Source: Paenibacillus sp. 32352
GTDB lineage: Bacteria > Bacillota > Bacilli > Paenibacillales > NBRC-103111
Assembly (NCBI RefSeq): GCF_002042965.1
Contig: NZ_MZNT01000001.1
Coordinates: 806,001-870,000 of the forward strand
DNA: 64,000 bases
Direction: 5' to 3'
The notes under the pieces were generated by a model. It made no database searches. It saw only the letters and a program-made list of their open reading frames with translations, and was not told the origin of the DNA. Made by a program: the position numbers and the translations under genes. Position 1 is the stretch's first letter. Each line of letters begins with the position of its first letter. Of the stretch, positions 26,301 to 34,149 are shown one piece after another.

Positions 26301-26546
26301 GACAATGCAGTCACCGCACTGAACAGCGCGATAGATACCTTCAAAGCAGCTGTCATTAAGGAAGTGTCTGCAGACCTCAATAAGGATGGAATCATTGATG
26401 TAGGCGACCTCGCGATCGTTGCTTACCATTACGGTAAAGATTCCACCGGCGCAGACTGGGCAGCAGCTAAGACGGCGGATATGAACTACGATAATAAGAT
26501 CGATATTATGGACCTGGCGTATGTTGCATCGAAAATAACGGAGTAA
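23313..26546 (+). CDS. Secreted GH43 arabinofuranosidase/xylosidase with CBM, cohesin, FIVAR and dockerin
   Basis: The start is ATG 23313, 10 nt after GGGAGG; the TTG at 23304 is too close to it. The 1077-aa product has a Sec signal (cut near 'AHA', residue 25), a GH43 five-blade propeller at ~30-325 ('WADVPDVDVIRV' base Asp, 'YHDMSLLFDDDGRVYMVYG', acid Glu in 'GLGAEGSHVYK'), a GH43 C-terminal beta-sandwich at ~340-545, a cadherin-like domain at ~550-625, a malectin/CBM35-like module at 630-795, a cohesin at ~805-935, a FIVAR helical domain at ~940-1015 and a two-loop dockerin at ~1018-1077. The catalytic part resembles GH43 enzymes that cut arabinofuranose or xylose from arabinoxylan. The cohesin and dockerin imply assembly with the other enzymes and the SLH proteins. 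A strong hairpin and a GH30 gene follow. Confidence 0.9.
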   Translation: MGKLLVFVLVFSLIISSLPGLTAHADGITAKNPIIWADVPDVDVIRVNDTYYMTSTTMHMNPGVPIMKSKDLVNWEIVNYVYDILASTDKQTLSNGENIYGKGSWASSIRFHNGKFYVVFASNDIGKTYIFQTADIEKGPWEKYELAGGVYHDMSLLFDDDGRVYMVYGNGTIKIIELTSDATAIKAGGMNKTIIQNASAPGGSGGLGAEGSHVYKINGKYYIFNISWPSGGIRTELVHRADTIDGTYEGKIALKSGSNSNSAGVAQGGIVQSPDGKWYGVLFQDYGSVGRIPYIVPMTWSEDGWPVFGDVNDTGIAAGLSRTWVSSDSFDQRAEKVGAYHTEAANGENDDNGSNLALVWQWNHNPDNRYWSLTDRPGYLRLTTGSTSSSILNARNTLSQRTFGPESSGTVAIDVSHMKDGDYAGIAAFQQNYGFVGVKMSGTTKSVVMVNGSSGTAVEAASIPVTQNVIYLRTELDYKNRTDKAYFYYSLDGERWASIGNTLQMSYTLPHFMGYRFALFNFATKTTGGYIDFDYFKIDDKLAGSNFDTNLKSLQVNGAQVSGFSPSRYDYSLDVPAGSVPQVTATPNDPAASVSITQASGVPGKATVTVSREGLQTAVYTIQFNTPVSVAIEAETAAENSAEAYVHGTANGHTWSLVDGLSTKAMQFLPDDGTSVTPGTDAASLAAGSRLNYKINFTTAGTYYVWILAKSHSYQTDSVHVGLDNQYKFTSNGIEGVSGGQFKWVNLSNGGTVVTGGIPLNISAGAHELNFWGRESGLAIDRIYLTTSTAATDPVWPEAKVPTAALSADSSVKPGSSFTVGVSLNNLTQNVFAQDITLSYDSNVFDYVSAAGANSNIQIVTEDKATSGKVRLIAADIGGVSGVSTPVLNVTFRVKAGVQNTTGTIAAVQAKLGVAPEGTVIQAALSSKSIAIGKIDAVVDKTALATAITNAQSLYDAAVVGTLPGQYPQAAKDAFGVAINAAKAVKDSPSATQSQVDNAVTALNSAIDTFKAAVIKEVSADLNKDGIIDVGDLAIVAYHYGKDSTGADWAAAKTADMNYDNKIDIMDLAYVASKITE
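25198..25719 (+). repeat. CBM module repeat, copy 1 (with 32739-33259)
   Basis: The malectin/CBM35-like module here and at 32739-33259 is almost identical at DNA level, including long perfect stretches. With the adjoining cassette it makes a ~1.35-kb repeat shared by the two GH43 genes. Confidence 0.85.
25720..26546 (+). repeat. Cohesin-FIVAR-dockerin cassette, copy 1
   Basis: About 825 bp encoding cohesin, FIVAR and dockerin recurs nearly unchanged at 28313-29140, 33260-34084 and 39562-40389. Differences are scattered single bases, many of them silent. Confidence 0.9.
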
Positions 26547-26561
26547 AACAGGACACAAGAA

Positions 26562-26596
26562 GCTATGGACGGGGATTCGCTCTCCCCCTCCATAGC
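26562..26596 (+). other. Intercistronic hairpin between GH43 and GH30 genes
   Basis: GCTATGGA pairs with TCCATAGC, extended inside by GGGGA/TCCCC. No T run follows, so it may stabilise the message or cut expression of the next gene rather than stop transcription. Confidence 0.55.
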
Positions 26597-26617
26597 CCTT
26601 AACAGGAGATGAAAACC

Positions 26618-29140
26618 ATGATATCGCGATTGAGGAAATCACTTTGCGTATTTCTGGCATGTGTCACTGCGCTGCCACTAGTTTACGTGCCGGTATCTGC
26701 TGAAGTTTCAGCGGCTGCAGCTGCAAAGGAGGTTATCGTTAATTTATCGGCGGAGAAACAAGTGATTCGCGGCTTTGGAGGCATGAATCACTCCGTCTGG
26801 ATCGGAGATTTGACACCGGCCCAAAGAGAAACCGCTTTTGGCAATGGGGAGAACCAGCTGGGTTTTTCTATATTAAGAATTCCTATACATTGGAACAAAA
26901 GCAATTGGCAAAAAGAGGTGGAAACAGCCAAAAAAGCCATTGAGCATGGAGCTATCGTATTTGCTTCCCCATGGAATCCTCCAAGTGAAATGGTAGAGAC
27001 CTTCACTTTGGGTATGAGCTCAGGCAATGGTACCACTTATGAAGCGGAGTCGGGCACGACATTGAGTGATTCTTCAGTGCAAAGCTCCTATTCGGGCTAT
27101 AGCGGTAGCGGGTATGTCCAATTTCAAGCTTCATCCGGGGCAGCCATTCAGTGGAACAGCATCGGCATTGGCACGACAGGAACCAAGAACGTTAAAGTCC
27201 GATATGCTCTCCAGTCAGGGACAAGTAATCTGGATGTTTATGTTAACGGGACGAAAGTGCTCAGTCAGGTGGCCTTTGCAGCAACCGGCAGCCCGGCTGC
27301 CTGGAGCGAACAATCGATCCAGGTGCCCATGAGCAGTGGGACTAACACGTTACAGTTTGTAGCTACCAATGAAGAAGGACCAAGCATAGATAACATCTAC
27401 GTTACCGCCTATGCTGTGGACGCAACAGCGAAACGGCTAAAACATAATATGTACGCTGAATATGCGCAGTATCTGAATGAATTCGATTCCTTCATGAAGA
27501 GCAACGGAGTGGAGCTGTATGCTATTTCGGTTCAAAACGAGCCGGACTATGCACATGACTGGACATGGTGGAGTAAGGAAGAAATGCTTCGTTTTATGAA
27601 AGAAAATGCCGGATCCATCCATAACAGAGTCATTGCACCAGAGTCGTTTTCTTACGTAAAACAGATGTCAGACCCCATTCTGAACGACCCGGAAGCATTG
27701 GCCAATATGGATATTCTTGGCGCTCACACGTACGGCACTAGTTATAATGATTTCCCTTACCCCTTGTTTGAACAAAAAGGCGCAGGCAAAGAACTCTGGA
27801 TGACGGAAGTATACTACCCGAACAGCGACACGAATTCGGCGGATCGCTGGCCTGAGGCATTGGGTGTTGCCGAGCATATGTATAACGCCATGGTAGAAGG
27901 GAATTTTCAGACCTACGTCTGGTGGTATATCCGCAGGCATTACGGTCCTATGAAGGATGACGGTACGATAAGCAAGCGGGGTTACAGCATGGCTCATTAC
28001 TCAAAATTTGTTCGATCTGGCTATGTTAGGGTAGAAGCGACCAAAAATCCCGATCCGCAAGTGTTCACATCTGCATATAAAGGTGACAATAAGGTAGTTA
28101 TTGTCGCTATCAACAAAGGTACTTCTGCAGTGAGTGAAAGGTTTGTTCTGCAGAACGGGTCTGCAGCGCAAGTAGCCTCCTGGGTAACGGACAGCAGCAG
28201 GAATCTTGCAGCCGGAGCACCTATGCCAGTGTCGAACGGCTCCTTCACAGCCGAGCTTCCGGCTCAAAGCGTTACAACCTTTGTAGCTGAGAATGTTGAC
28301 AGCACAGGCACTACAGCTGCACTTACCGCAGACAGCAGCGTGAAGCCCGGAAGCAGCTTTACCGTAGGCGTTAGCCTGAACCATCTGACACAAAGCGTGT
28401 TTGCCCAGGACATCACCTTGGCTTATGATTCCAACGTATTTGACTACGTGAGTACGGCAGGTGCGAACAGCAATATCCAGATCGTGACAGAGGATAAGGC
28501 GACCGCCGGAAAAGTGAGACTCATTGCCGCCAATATCGGAGGCGTATCCGGAGGCAGCACGCCGGTTCTGAATGTAACCTTAAGGGTCAAAGCCGGTGTC
28601 CAGAATACAACCGGAACGATTGCGGCGACCCAAGCCAAGCTGGGCGTGGCTCCCGAGGGAACCGTGATTCAGGCGGCGCTCAGCAGCAAGAGCATAGCTA
28701 TAGGCAAGATTGATGCCGTTGTAGACAAGACGGCATTGGCAACAGCGATTACGAATGCACAAAGCTTGTATGATGCTGCGGCGGTTGGCACACTGCCGGG
28801 TCAATACCCGCAAGCAGCCAAGGATGCGTTCGGCGTGGCGATCAATGCAGCCAAAGCAGTCAAAGACAGCTCAAGCGCGACGCAGTCCCAGGTCGACAAT
28901 GCGGTCACCGCACTGAACAGTGCAGCAGATACGTTCAAGGCGGCTGTGATCAAGGAAGTGTCCGCAGACCTCAATAAGGACGGAATCATTGACGTTGGCG
29001 ACCTCGCGATCGTTGCTTACCATTACGGTAAGGATTCCACCAGCGCAGACTGGGCAGCAGCTAAGATGGCGGATATGAACTACGATAATAAGATCGATAT
29101 TATGGATCTGGCGTATGTTGCAACCAAGATAATCGATTAA
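26618..29140 (+). CDS. Secreted GH30_8-type glucuronoxylanase with CBM inserted in the catalytic domain, plus cohesin-FIVAR-dockerin
   Basis: ATG 26618 is 9 nt after AGGAG; ATG 26609 abuts it. The 840-aa product has a Sec signal, then a GH30 subfamily-8-like xylanase as in Bacillus XynC, which cuts xylan near methylglucuronic acid branches. The barrel runs from 'GFGGMNHSVW' to residue ~135 ('FASPWNPPSEMVETF'), is interrupted by a ~125-residue CBM6/35-like module (138-264), and resumes at 'RLKHNMYAEYAQYL'. Acid/base Glu308 lies in 'VQNEPDY' and nucleophile Glu397 in 'WMTEVYYPNSD'; the side beta-sandwich ends near 555. Cohesin (~567-695), FIVAR (~700-780) and dockerin (~780-840) follow. In ordinary XynC the two barrel halves are joined by a short loop. 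Both catalytic residues remain, so it should be active. Confidence 0.92.
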   Translation: MISRLRKSLCVFLACVTALPLVYVPVSAEVSAAAAAKEVIVNLSAEKQVIRGFGGMNHSVWIGDLTPAQRETAFGNGENQLGFSILRIPIHWNKSNWQKEVETAKKAIEHGAIVFASPWNPPSEMVETFTLGMSSGNGTTYEAESGTTLSDSSVQSSYSGYSGSGYVQFQASSGAAIQWNSIGIGTTGTKNVKVRYALQSGTSNLDVYVNGTKVLSQVAFAATGSPAAWSEQSIQVPMSSGTNTLQFVATNEEGPSIDNIYVTAYAVDATAKRLKHNMYAEYAQYLNEFDSFMKSNGVELYAISVQNEPDYAHDWTWWSKEEMLRFMKENAGSIHNRVIAPESFSYVKQMSDPILNDPEALANMDILGAHTYGTSYNDFPYPLFEQKGAGKELWMTEVYYPNSDTNSADRWPEALGVAEHMYNAMVEGNFQTYVWWYIRRHYGPMKDDGTISKRGYSMAHYSKFVRSGYVRVEATKNPDPQVFTSAYKGDNKVVIVAINKGTSAVSERFVLQNGSAAQVASWVTDSSRNLAAGAPMPVSNGSFTAELPAQSVTTFVAENVDSTGTTAALTADSSVKPGSSFTVGVSLNHLTQSVFAQDITLAYDSNVFDYVSTAGANSNIQIVTEDKATAGKVRLIAANIGGVSGGSTPVLNVTLRVKAGVQNTTGTIAATQAKLGVAPEGTVIQAALSSKSIAIGKIDAVVDKTALATAITNAQSLYDAAAVGTLPGQYPQAAKDAFGVAINAAKAVKDSSSATQSQVDNAVTALNSAADTFKAAVIKEVSADLNKDGIIDVGDLAIVAYHYGKDSTSADWAAAKMADMNYDNKIDIMDLAYVATKIID
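28313..29140 (+). repeat. Cohesin-FIVAR-dockerin cassette, copy 2
   Basis: Near-identical copy of the cassette at 25720-26546, here joined to the GH30 xylanase. Confidence 0.9.
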
Positions 29141-29525
29141 GTCATCGGTACGTTCAATGCAGGCAGTACTGCTTACCATTTTCGTTATATGAATAACAAA
29201 GTTCTGGTGATGCCCTATCTTGGGAAGGGACTTCATTGGGGATAGGGCGCACTAGAATCGTTCCAAACGCATCATTGCACAAAATGCTAATCCTTAAAAA
29301 ATCAACTTTTTAAAGAAGAAATTCCATCGTGATTTTCTAGTGACTTAGCTATAATAAAGGCAAAAAATGGGAGGGGTGCAAAATAAGGTAGAGGAACAGC
29401 GAGGCAACCCTGCATAACTTTGGATTTCAAGCATGAATGCTCGTCATAGTTAAAGCGCTATCATTATTGTTCAGGTCGGGATGCTCAGTATTCCTTCCTA
29501 ATTCTCAAGATAAGGAGATTACCAC
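29141..29525 (+). promoter_or_regulatory. 385-bp gap with hairpin and cre-like site
   Basis: An 8-bp inverted repeat (GCCCTATC 29212-29219, GATAGGGC 29241-29248) without a T run follows the GH30 gene. A cre-like TTAAAGCGCTATCA (29450-29463; 13 of 15) lies 63 bp before the next start codon, which has an AAGGAG ribosome site. This suggests a second, CcpA-controlled transcription start for the SLH-cohesin gene and those after it. Confidence 0.45.
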
Positions 29526-30518
29526 ATGAGAAAAGGAAAATTAACTTTTGTAATGTGTCTTATTGCTGTCATGATGGTTACTTGCATGTCCGGTGCCGGT
29601 TATGCAGAAGAAAATACGATCTTCACTCTGAGTCAAAGTGCGGAAAAGGCTCTGCCAAACCAAGCTCTAGAAGTTACGTTGAATGGAAGCAACTTAAAGG
29701 ATCTCTATGCCTACGAGGTTTTGATTACATTCGACCCTGATATGGTTGAGCTGGATAAGGCAGAATCGAAGCTGGAAGGTTTTTTTATACCACCAAAGAT
29801 AGATAACGGCAAAATAACGATGGCCTTTACGAAAATTGGCAAGAAGGAAGGAGAGCAGGGAAGCACAGCCTTGAGTACCATTGCCTTCAAAGGGAAGTCT
29901 CAGGGAGATGCCAATATTAAGCTGGTATCCGTGAAAGCGTTGAATCCGAATCTGACAGCGACGGTCTATAGCTATGGGACCACTTTTGACGATCTGGCGG
30001 GCTACGAATGGGCCAAGATGGAGATTGAGGCCCTCGCGTCCTCAGGAATTATCAAGGGTACGTCGGCTACTACCTTTAGCCCGGGAGCCGACATCACCAG
30101 GGCAGACTTCCTATGCTTGCTGGTCAGAGCATTAAATCTTAATGCAGAAATAGACGAGAATTTCAAGGATGTAGAGCAGTCCGACTATTATTACAAAGAA
30201 GTAGGAATTGCCAAAAAGCTTGGCATTGCTCAGGGTACAGGCGACAACCTGTTCGAGCCGAGAGTTAGCATATCCAGACAGGACATGATGGTAGTGGCTG
30301 CACGAGCGATGAAAATGGCCGGAAGAATGCTGGATGAGTCCATTTCAGACTTAGGAGGGTTCAGCGATGCCGGTGAAGTAGCGGATTATGCAGTAAGCCC
30401 CTTGGCTCAACTGGTCAAGAAAGGAGTCATCCAAGGCTACAATGGAATGATTAAACCGACGGATACGGCTAGAAGAGCGGAAGCAGCCGTTATCATATAC
30501 CGCTTGTTGAACATGTAG
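29526..30518 (+). CDS. Cohesin-SLH surface anchor protein 1
   Basis: The 330-aa product has a Sec signal (cut near 'GYAEE', residue 27), one cohesin-like beta-sandwich at ~30-150 ('LPNQALEVTLNGSNLKDLYAYEV', 'FDPDMVELDKAES', 'LSTIAFKGKSQGDANI' landmarks) and three SLH repeats at ~155-330 that bind pyruvylated wall polymers. There is no enzymatic domain or dockerin. This is the layout expected for a simple anchoring scaffoldin: the SLH repeats hold the cell wall and the cohesin receives a dockerin from an enzyme. Its place between GH30 and GH43 dockerin enzymes supports this. The cohesin differs from those in the enzymes, so the actual partner is unproven. Confidence 0.85.
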   Translation: MRKGKLTFVMCLIAVMMVTCMSGAGYAEENTIFTLSQSAEKALPNQALEVTLNGSNLKDLYAYEVLITFDPDMVELDKAESKLEGFFIPPKIDNGKITMAFTKIGKKEGEQGSTALSTIAFKGKSQGDANIKLVSVKALNPNLTATVYSYGTTFDDLAGYEWAKMEIEALASSGIIKGTSATTFSPGADITRADFLCLLVRALNLNAEIDENFKDVEQSDYYYKEVGIAKKLGIAQGTGDNLFEPRVSISRQDMMVVAARAMKMAGRMLDESISDLGGFSDAGEVADYAVSPLAQLVKKGVIQGYNGMIKPTDTARRAEAAVIIYRLLNM

Positions 30519-30604
30519 AGTTGTTTCACTACTCAAAGGAGGTGTTTATTTTCAAGAGCAGGTAACAACAGCAGCTACTATTAAAAGAGAGGTGGAAGGA
30601 TTCA

Positions 30605-33600
30605 GTGAAGCTATGGAAAAAAATGATGTCAGTGACGATGGCTTTAACGCTCATGGCCCCATTAACCCCGGTCATGGATAGGGCAGAGGCCGCAACAGCT
30701 GCGGTCGCCCCAGCACTTGCAAAAACGCCTGGAAAAGGCAATCCGCTATTTACGCAAAAGTTTGGTGCAGATCCCTATGCAATGGTTTATAACGGAAGAG
30801 TTTATGTTTATATGACAAACGATACGTTGGAGTACAATGCTGACGGGACCGTTAAGGATAACGGGTATAGTTTGATTAATAAGATAACGGTTGTTTCGTC
30901 TGACGACATGGTCAACTGGACAGACCACGGGGAAATCCCTGTAGCCGGGCCGCAGGGTGCCGCTAAATGGGCAAGAAACTCCTGGGCCCCGGCAGCAGCA
31001 CATAAAACGATAGACGGGAAGGAGAAATTCTTCCTCTATTTTGCAGATAGTGCAAACGGGATCGGCGTGCTCTCAGCGGACAGTCCGATCGGACCGTTTA
31101 CAGATCCCATTGGAAAGGCTCTGGTCAATAGAAATACCCCGGGAGCTAGTGATGTTACATGGCTTTTTGACCCAGCGGTACTGATTGATGATGATGGAAG
31201 CGGGTATATCTATTTTGGCGGCGGTGTTCCGACAGGTAAGGACGCTGACCCGGGAACCGCACGTGTTGCAAAGCTTGGAGCGGATATGATCAGTTTGGAT
31301 CTGGCTGCTAGCGGAGGAGCGGTTAAGCCTATTAACCCGCCATGGTTGTTTGAGGACTCTGGAATTCACAAATACAACGGGAAATATTATTACTCTTATT
31401 GCACTAACTTCTCAGGCGGACATCCATCGGATATTCCTACAGGAGCTATTGCCTATATGGTAAGCGACAACCCGATGGGCCCTTTTACCTTTGTCAAAAC
31501 CATACTGCCCAACCCCGCTACCTTCTTCGGAGTGGGAGGCAACAATCACCATGCCATCTTTGAATTCAACGGTCAATGGTATATCACTTACCATGCCCAA
31601 ACTCTTGCAAAGGCCATGGCGGAAAGCGGGACGGTACCACAAATGGGAGGGCAGCCCCATGGATACCGAAATGCACACATTAATAAGGTAAGCTTCGATG
31701 GAAACGGAGTCATCCAGAATATTACCGGAGATTATGCAGGTGTTCCGCAGCTGAAAAATGCGAATCCCTACGCAAGGGTTGAGGCCGAAACCATTGCTTG
31801 GAACGGGGGAATAACCACGGAGAGCATTACCGAACCCGGAGGCATGGTAAGCAGCATCAACCTGGCTGTCAGCAATATTAATGACGGGGACTGGACGGCC
31901 GCATCCAAAGTGGATTTTGGCGCGACAGGCGCCGGGACATTTACAGCCAATGTTGCCAGCGGTTCGAGCGGAGGAACGATAGAGCTGCATCTCGATAGTG
32001 CGGATGGCCCGTTGGCGGGTACGCTTCCCATTTCCAACACAGGAGGGGAAAATAGCTGGAAGACAAAAACAACCAGCATTTCCGGTGCCACGGGTGTTCA
32101 TGACCTGTATATGGTATACAGGGGAGCACCAACCGGTAATCTGTTCAAGGTCGATTATTGGCAGTTCGAGCAAAAGAGCGCTGCCCATCAACTGGCTGCC
32201 ATCAACGCGTCCATCGATAAACAAAAGATTGATACCGTTTCCGGGACCAACACGGCAAGCATGAAGGTTATGGCGATCTATTCCGATGGAACGAGTGAAG
32301 ATGTTACGGCCCAGGCAGTTGCTGCACCGGCGCAAAACGGCATTGTAAGTATCAGCAGCGGAATCATAACCGGCGTCGGCTATGGTTCGACAAGCATCGA
32401 CATCAGCTATGGCGGAAAAACAGATTCACTGAATCTGCTGGTGAAAGACTTGAGCAGCGAGCTGAAGGTGAAGCAGATTACAGTGGACAATAGCTCCGTC
32501 GCACTCGATTCCGGTAAAACCGCTGCATTCAAAGTCACGGCAGAGTATTTCGACGGGCATACGGAGGATGTAACCAAATTAGCGACCTACAGCAATCCGA
32601 ATCCGGACGTTGCTGACGTCTCCAACGGCACCATTACGGCCAAGGCCAGTGGAACAGCTAACGTGGTGGTTAGCTACAAGGGAGCATTGGGCGAAGCAGC
32701 AACCGCGCAAATTCGGATAAGCGTCAATACTCCTGCTGTTGTGGCTATTGAGGCGGAAACAGCAGCGGAAAACTCGGTCAACGCTTATGTATATGGCACC
32801 GCCAACGGCCATATCTGGTCGCTTGTGGACGGCCTATCTACGAAAGCCATGCAGTTTTTGCCTGACGATGGCACTTCGGTGACGCCGGGCACAGATGCAG
32901 CCAGCCTTGCTGCCGGGTCCAGATTGAATTATAAAATCAACTTCACGACTGCCGGAACCTACTATGTTTGGATCCTTGCCAAGAGTCATAGCTACCAAAC
33001 GGACTCCGTCCATGTTGGGTTGGATAATCAATATAAATTCACCTCCAACGGGATTGAAGGTGTCAGTGGCGGTCAGTTTAAATGGGTGAATCTCAGCAAC
33101 GGCGGTACGGTTGTGACGGGAGGTATTCCTTTGAATATTTCCGCCGGCGTGCATGAATTGAACTTTTGGGGAAGGGAATCCGGCCTTGCCATAGACCGGA
33201 TCTATTTGACCACGAGTGCGGCAACGACAGATCCGGTTTGGCCGGAGACTAAGGTGCCTACAGCCGCACTTAGCGCAGACAGCAGCGTGAAGCCTGGAAG
33301 CAGCTTTACCGTAGGCGTTAGCCTGAACAACCTGACACAAAGTGTGTTTGCCCAGGACATCACCTTGTCTTATGATTCCAACGTATTTGACTATGTGAGT
33401 GCGGTAGGTGCAAATAATAACGTCCAGATCGTGACAGAGGATAAGGCGACCGCCGGAAAAGTGAGACTCATTGCCGCCAATATCGGAGGGGTATCCGGGG
33501 CAAGCACACCGGTTCTGAATGTAACCTTCAAGGTTAAGGCCGGTGTTCAGAATACAACCGGAACGATTGCGGCAACCCAAGCCAAGCTGGGTGTGGCTCC

Positions 33601-34084
33601 CGAGGGAACTGTGATTCAGGCGGCGCTCAGCAGCAAGAGCATAGCTATAGGCAAGATTGATGTCGTTGTAGACAAGACGGCATTGACAACCGCGATTACG
33701 AATGCACAAAGCTTGTATGACGCTGCTGTGGTTGGCACATTGCCGGGACAATACCCGCAAGCAGCCAAGGATGCACTCGGCATCGCGATCAACGCAGCCA
33801 AAGCCGTCAAAGACAGCTCAAGCGCGACGCAGTCTCAGGTTGACAATGCAGTCACCGCACTGAACAGCGCGGTAGATACCTTCAAAGCAGCTGTCATTAA
33901 GGAAGTGTCCGCAGACCTCAACAAGGATGGAATCATTGATGTAGGCGACCTCGCGATCGTTGCCTACCATTACGGTAAAGATTCCACCAGCGCAGACTGG
34001 GCAGCAGCTAAGATGGCGGATATGAACAACGATAATAAGATCGATATTATGGATCTGGCGTATGTTGCAACCAAGATAGACTAA
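30605..34084 (+). CDS. Secreted GH43-CBM6 arabinoxylan arabinofuranohydrolase with Big2, CBM, cohesin, FIVAR and dockerin
   Basis: The 1159-aa product resembles Bacillus XynD in its first half, an enzyme that removes arabinofuranose from arabinoxylan. After a Sec signal (to ~residue 29) come a GH43 propeller at ~45-385 ('GADPYAMVYNGRVYVY' base Asp, 'WLFDPAVLIDDDGSGYIYFGG', acid Glu in 'LFEDSGIHKYNGKYYYSY'), a CBM6 at ~388-525 ('YARVEAETIAW', 'NINDGDWTAA'), two Big2 Ig-like domains at ~530-705, the malectin/CBM35-like module at ~712-885, cohesin at ~888-1018, FIVAR at ~1022-1100 and dockerin at ~1104-1159. The start is GTG 30605 behind GGAAGGA. From residue ~712 onward it is almost identical to the GH43 protein at 23313, while the catalytic halves are unrelated in detail. 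Confidence 0.9.
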   Translation: MKLWKKMMSVTMALTLMAPLTPVMDRAEAATAAVAPALAKTPGKGNPLFTQKFGADPYAMVYNGRVYVYMTNDTLEYNADGTVKDNGYSLINKITVVSSDDMVNWTDHGEIPVAGPQGAAKWARNSWAPAAAHKTIDGKEKFFLYFADSANGIGVLSADSPIGPFTDPIGKALVNRNTPGASDVTWLFDPAVLIDDDGSGYIYFGGGVPTGKDADPGTARVAKLGADMISLDLAASGGAVKPINPPWLFEDSGIHKYNGKYYYSYCTNFSGGHPSDIPTGAIAYMVSDNPMGPFTFVKTILPNPATFFGVGGNNHHAIFEFNGQWYITYHAQTLAKAMAESGTVPQMGGQPHGYRNAHINKVSFDGNGVIQNITGDYAGVPQLKNANPYARVEAETIAWNGGITTESITEPGGMVSSINLAVSNINDGDWTAASKVDFGATGAGTFTANVASGSSGGTIELHLDSADGPLAGTLPISNTGGENSWKTKTTSISGATGVHDLYMVYRGAPTGNLFKVDYWQFEQKSAAHQLAAINASIDKQKIDTVSGTNTASMKVMAIYSDGTSEDVTAQAVAAPAQNGIVSISSGIITGVGYGSTSIDISYGGKTDSLNLLVKDLSSELKVKQITVDNSSVALDSGKTAAFKVTAEYFDGHTEDVTKLATYSNPNPDVADVSNGTITAKASGTANVVVSYKGALGEAATAQIRISVNTPAVVAIEAETAAENSVNAYVYGTANGHIWSLVDGLSTKAMQFLPDDGTSVTPGTDAASLAAGSRLNYKINFTTAGTYYVWILAKSHSYQTDSVHVGLDNQYKFTSNGIEGVSGGQFKWVNLSNGGTVVTGGIPLNISAGVHELNFWGRESGLAIDRIYLTTSAATTDPVWPETKVPTAALSADSSVKPGSSFTVGVSLNNLTQSVFAQDITLSYDSNVFDYVSAVGANNNVQIVTEDKATAGKVRLIAANIGGVSGASTPVLNVTFKVKAGVQNTTGTIAATQAKLGVAPEGTVIQAALSSKSIAIGKIDVVVDKTALTTAITNAQSLYDAAVVGTLPGQYPQAAKDALGIAINAAKAVKDSSSATQSQVDNAVTALNSAVDTFKAAVIKEVSADLNKDGIIDVGDLAIVAYHYGKDSTSADWAAAKMADMNNDNKIDIMDLAYVATKID
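32739..33259 (+). repeat. CBM module repeat, copy 2
   Basis: Near-identical copy of 25198-25719. Confidence 0.85.
33260..34084 (+). repeat. Cohesin-FIVAR-dockerin cassette, copy 3
   Basis: Near-identical copy of the cassette at 25720-26546; the second dockerin loop reads 'DMNNDNKIDIMDL' instead of 'DMNYDNKIDIMDL'. Confidence 0.9.
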
Positions 34085-34101
34085 TAAATCAAGAAAAGGG
34101 C

Positions 34102-34125
34102 GATGGGAGACGTTTGTCTCCCATC
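34102..34125 (+). other. Intercistronic hairpin after GH43-CBM6 gene
   Basis: A perfect 10-bp stem (GATGGGAGAC with GTCTCCCATC) and GTTT loop lies 18 bp after the stop codon and 25 bp before the next gene. There is no T run; it is probably a message stabiliser or weak terminator inside an operon. Confidence 0.6.
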
Positions 34126-34149
34126 CGTTCCTTATAGTGAGGGATCATA

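Noticed and set aside
25155-26660. 501-codon open frame on the minus strand opposite the first cohesin-FIVAR-dockerin cassette, with similar ones at 32834-33760 and 39823-40272
   Set aside because: They recur only because the cassette recurs, have no ribosome site, give Cys/Arg-rich proteins with no domain pattern, and lie antisense to clear coding sequence.
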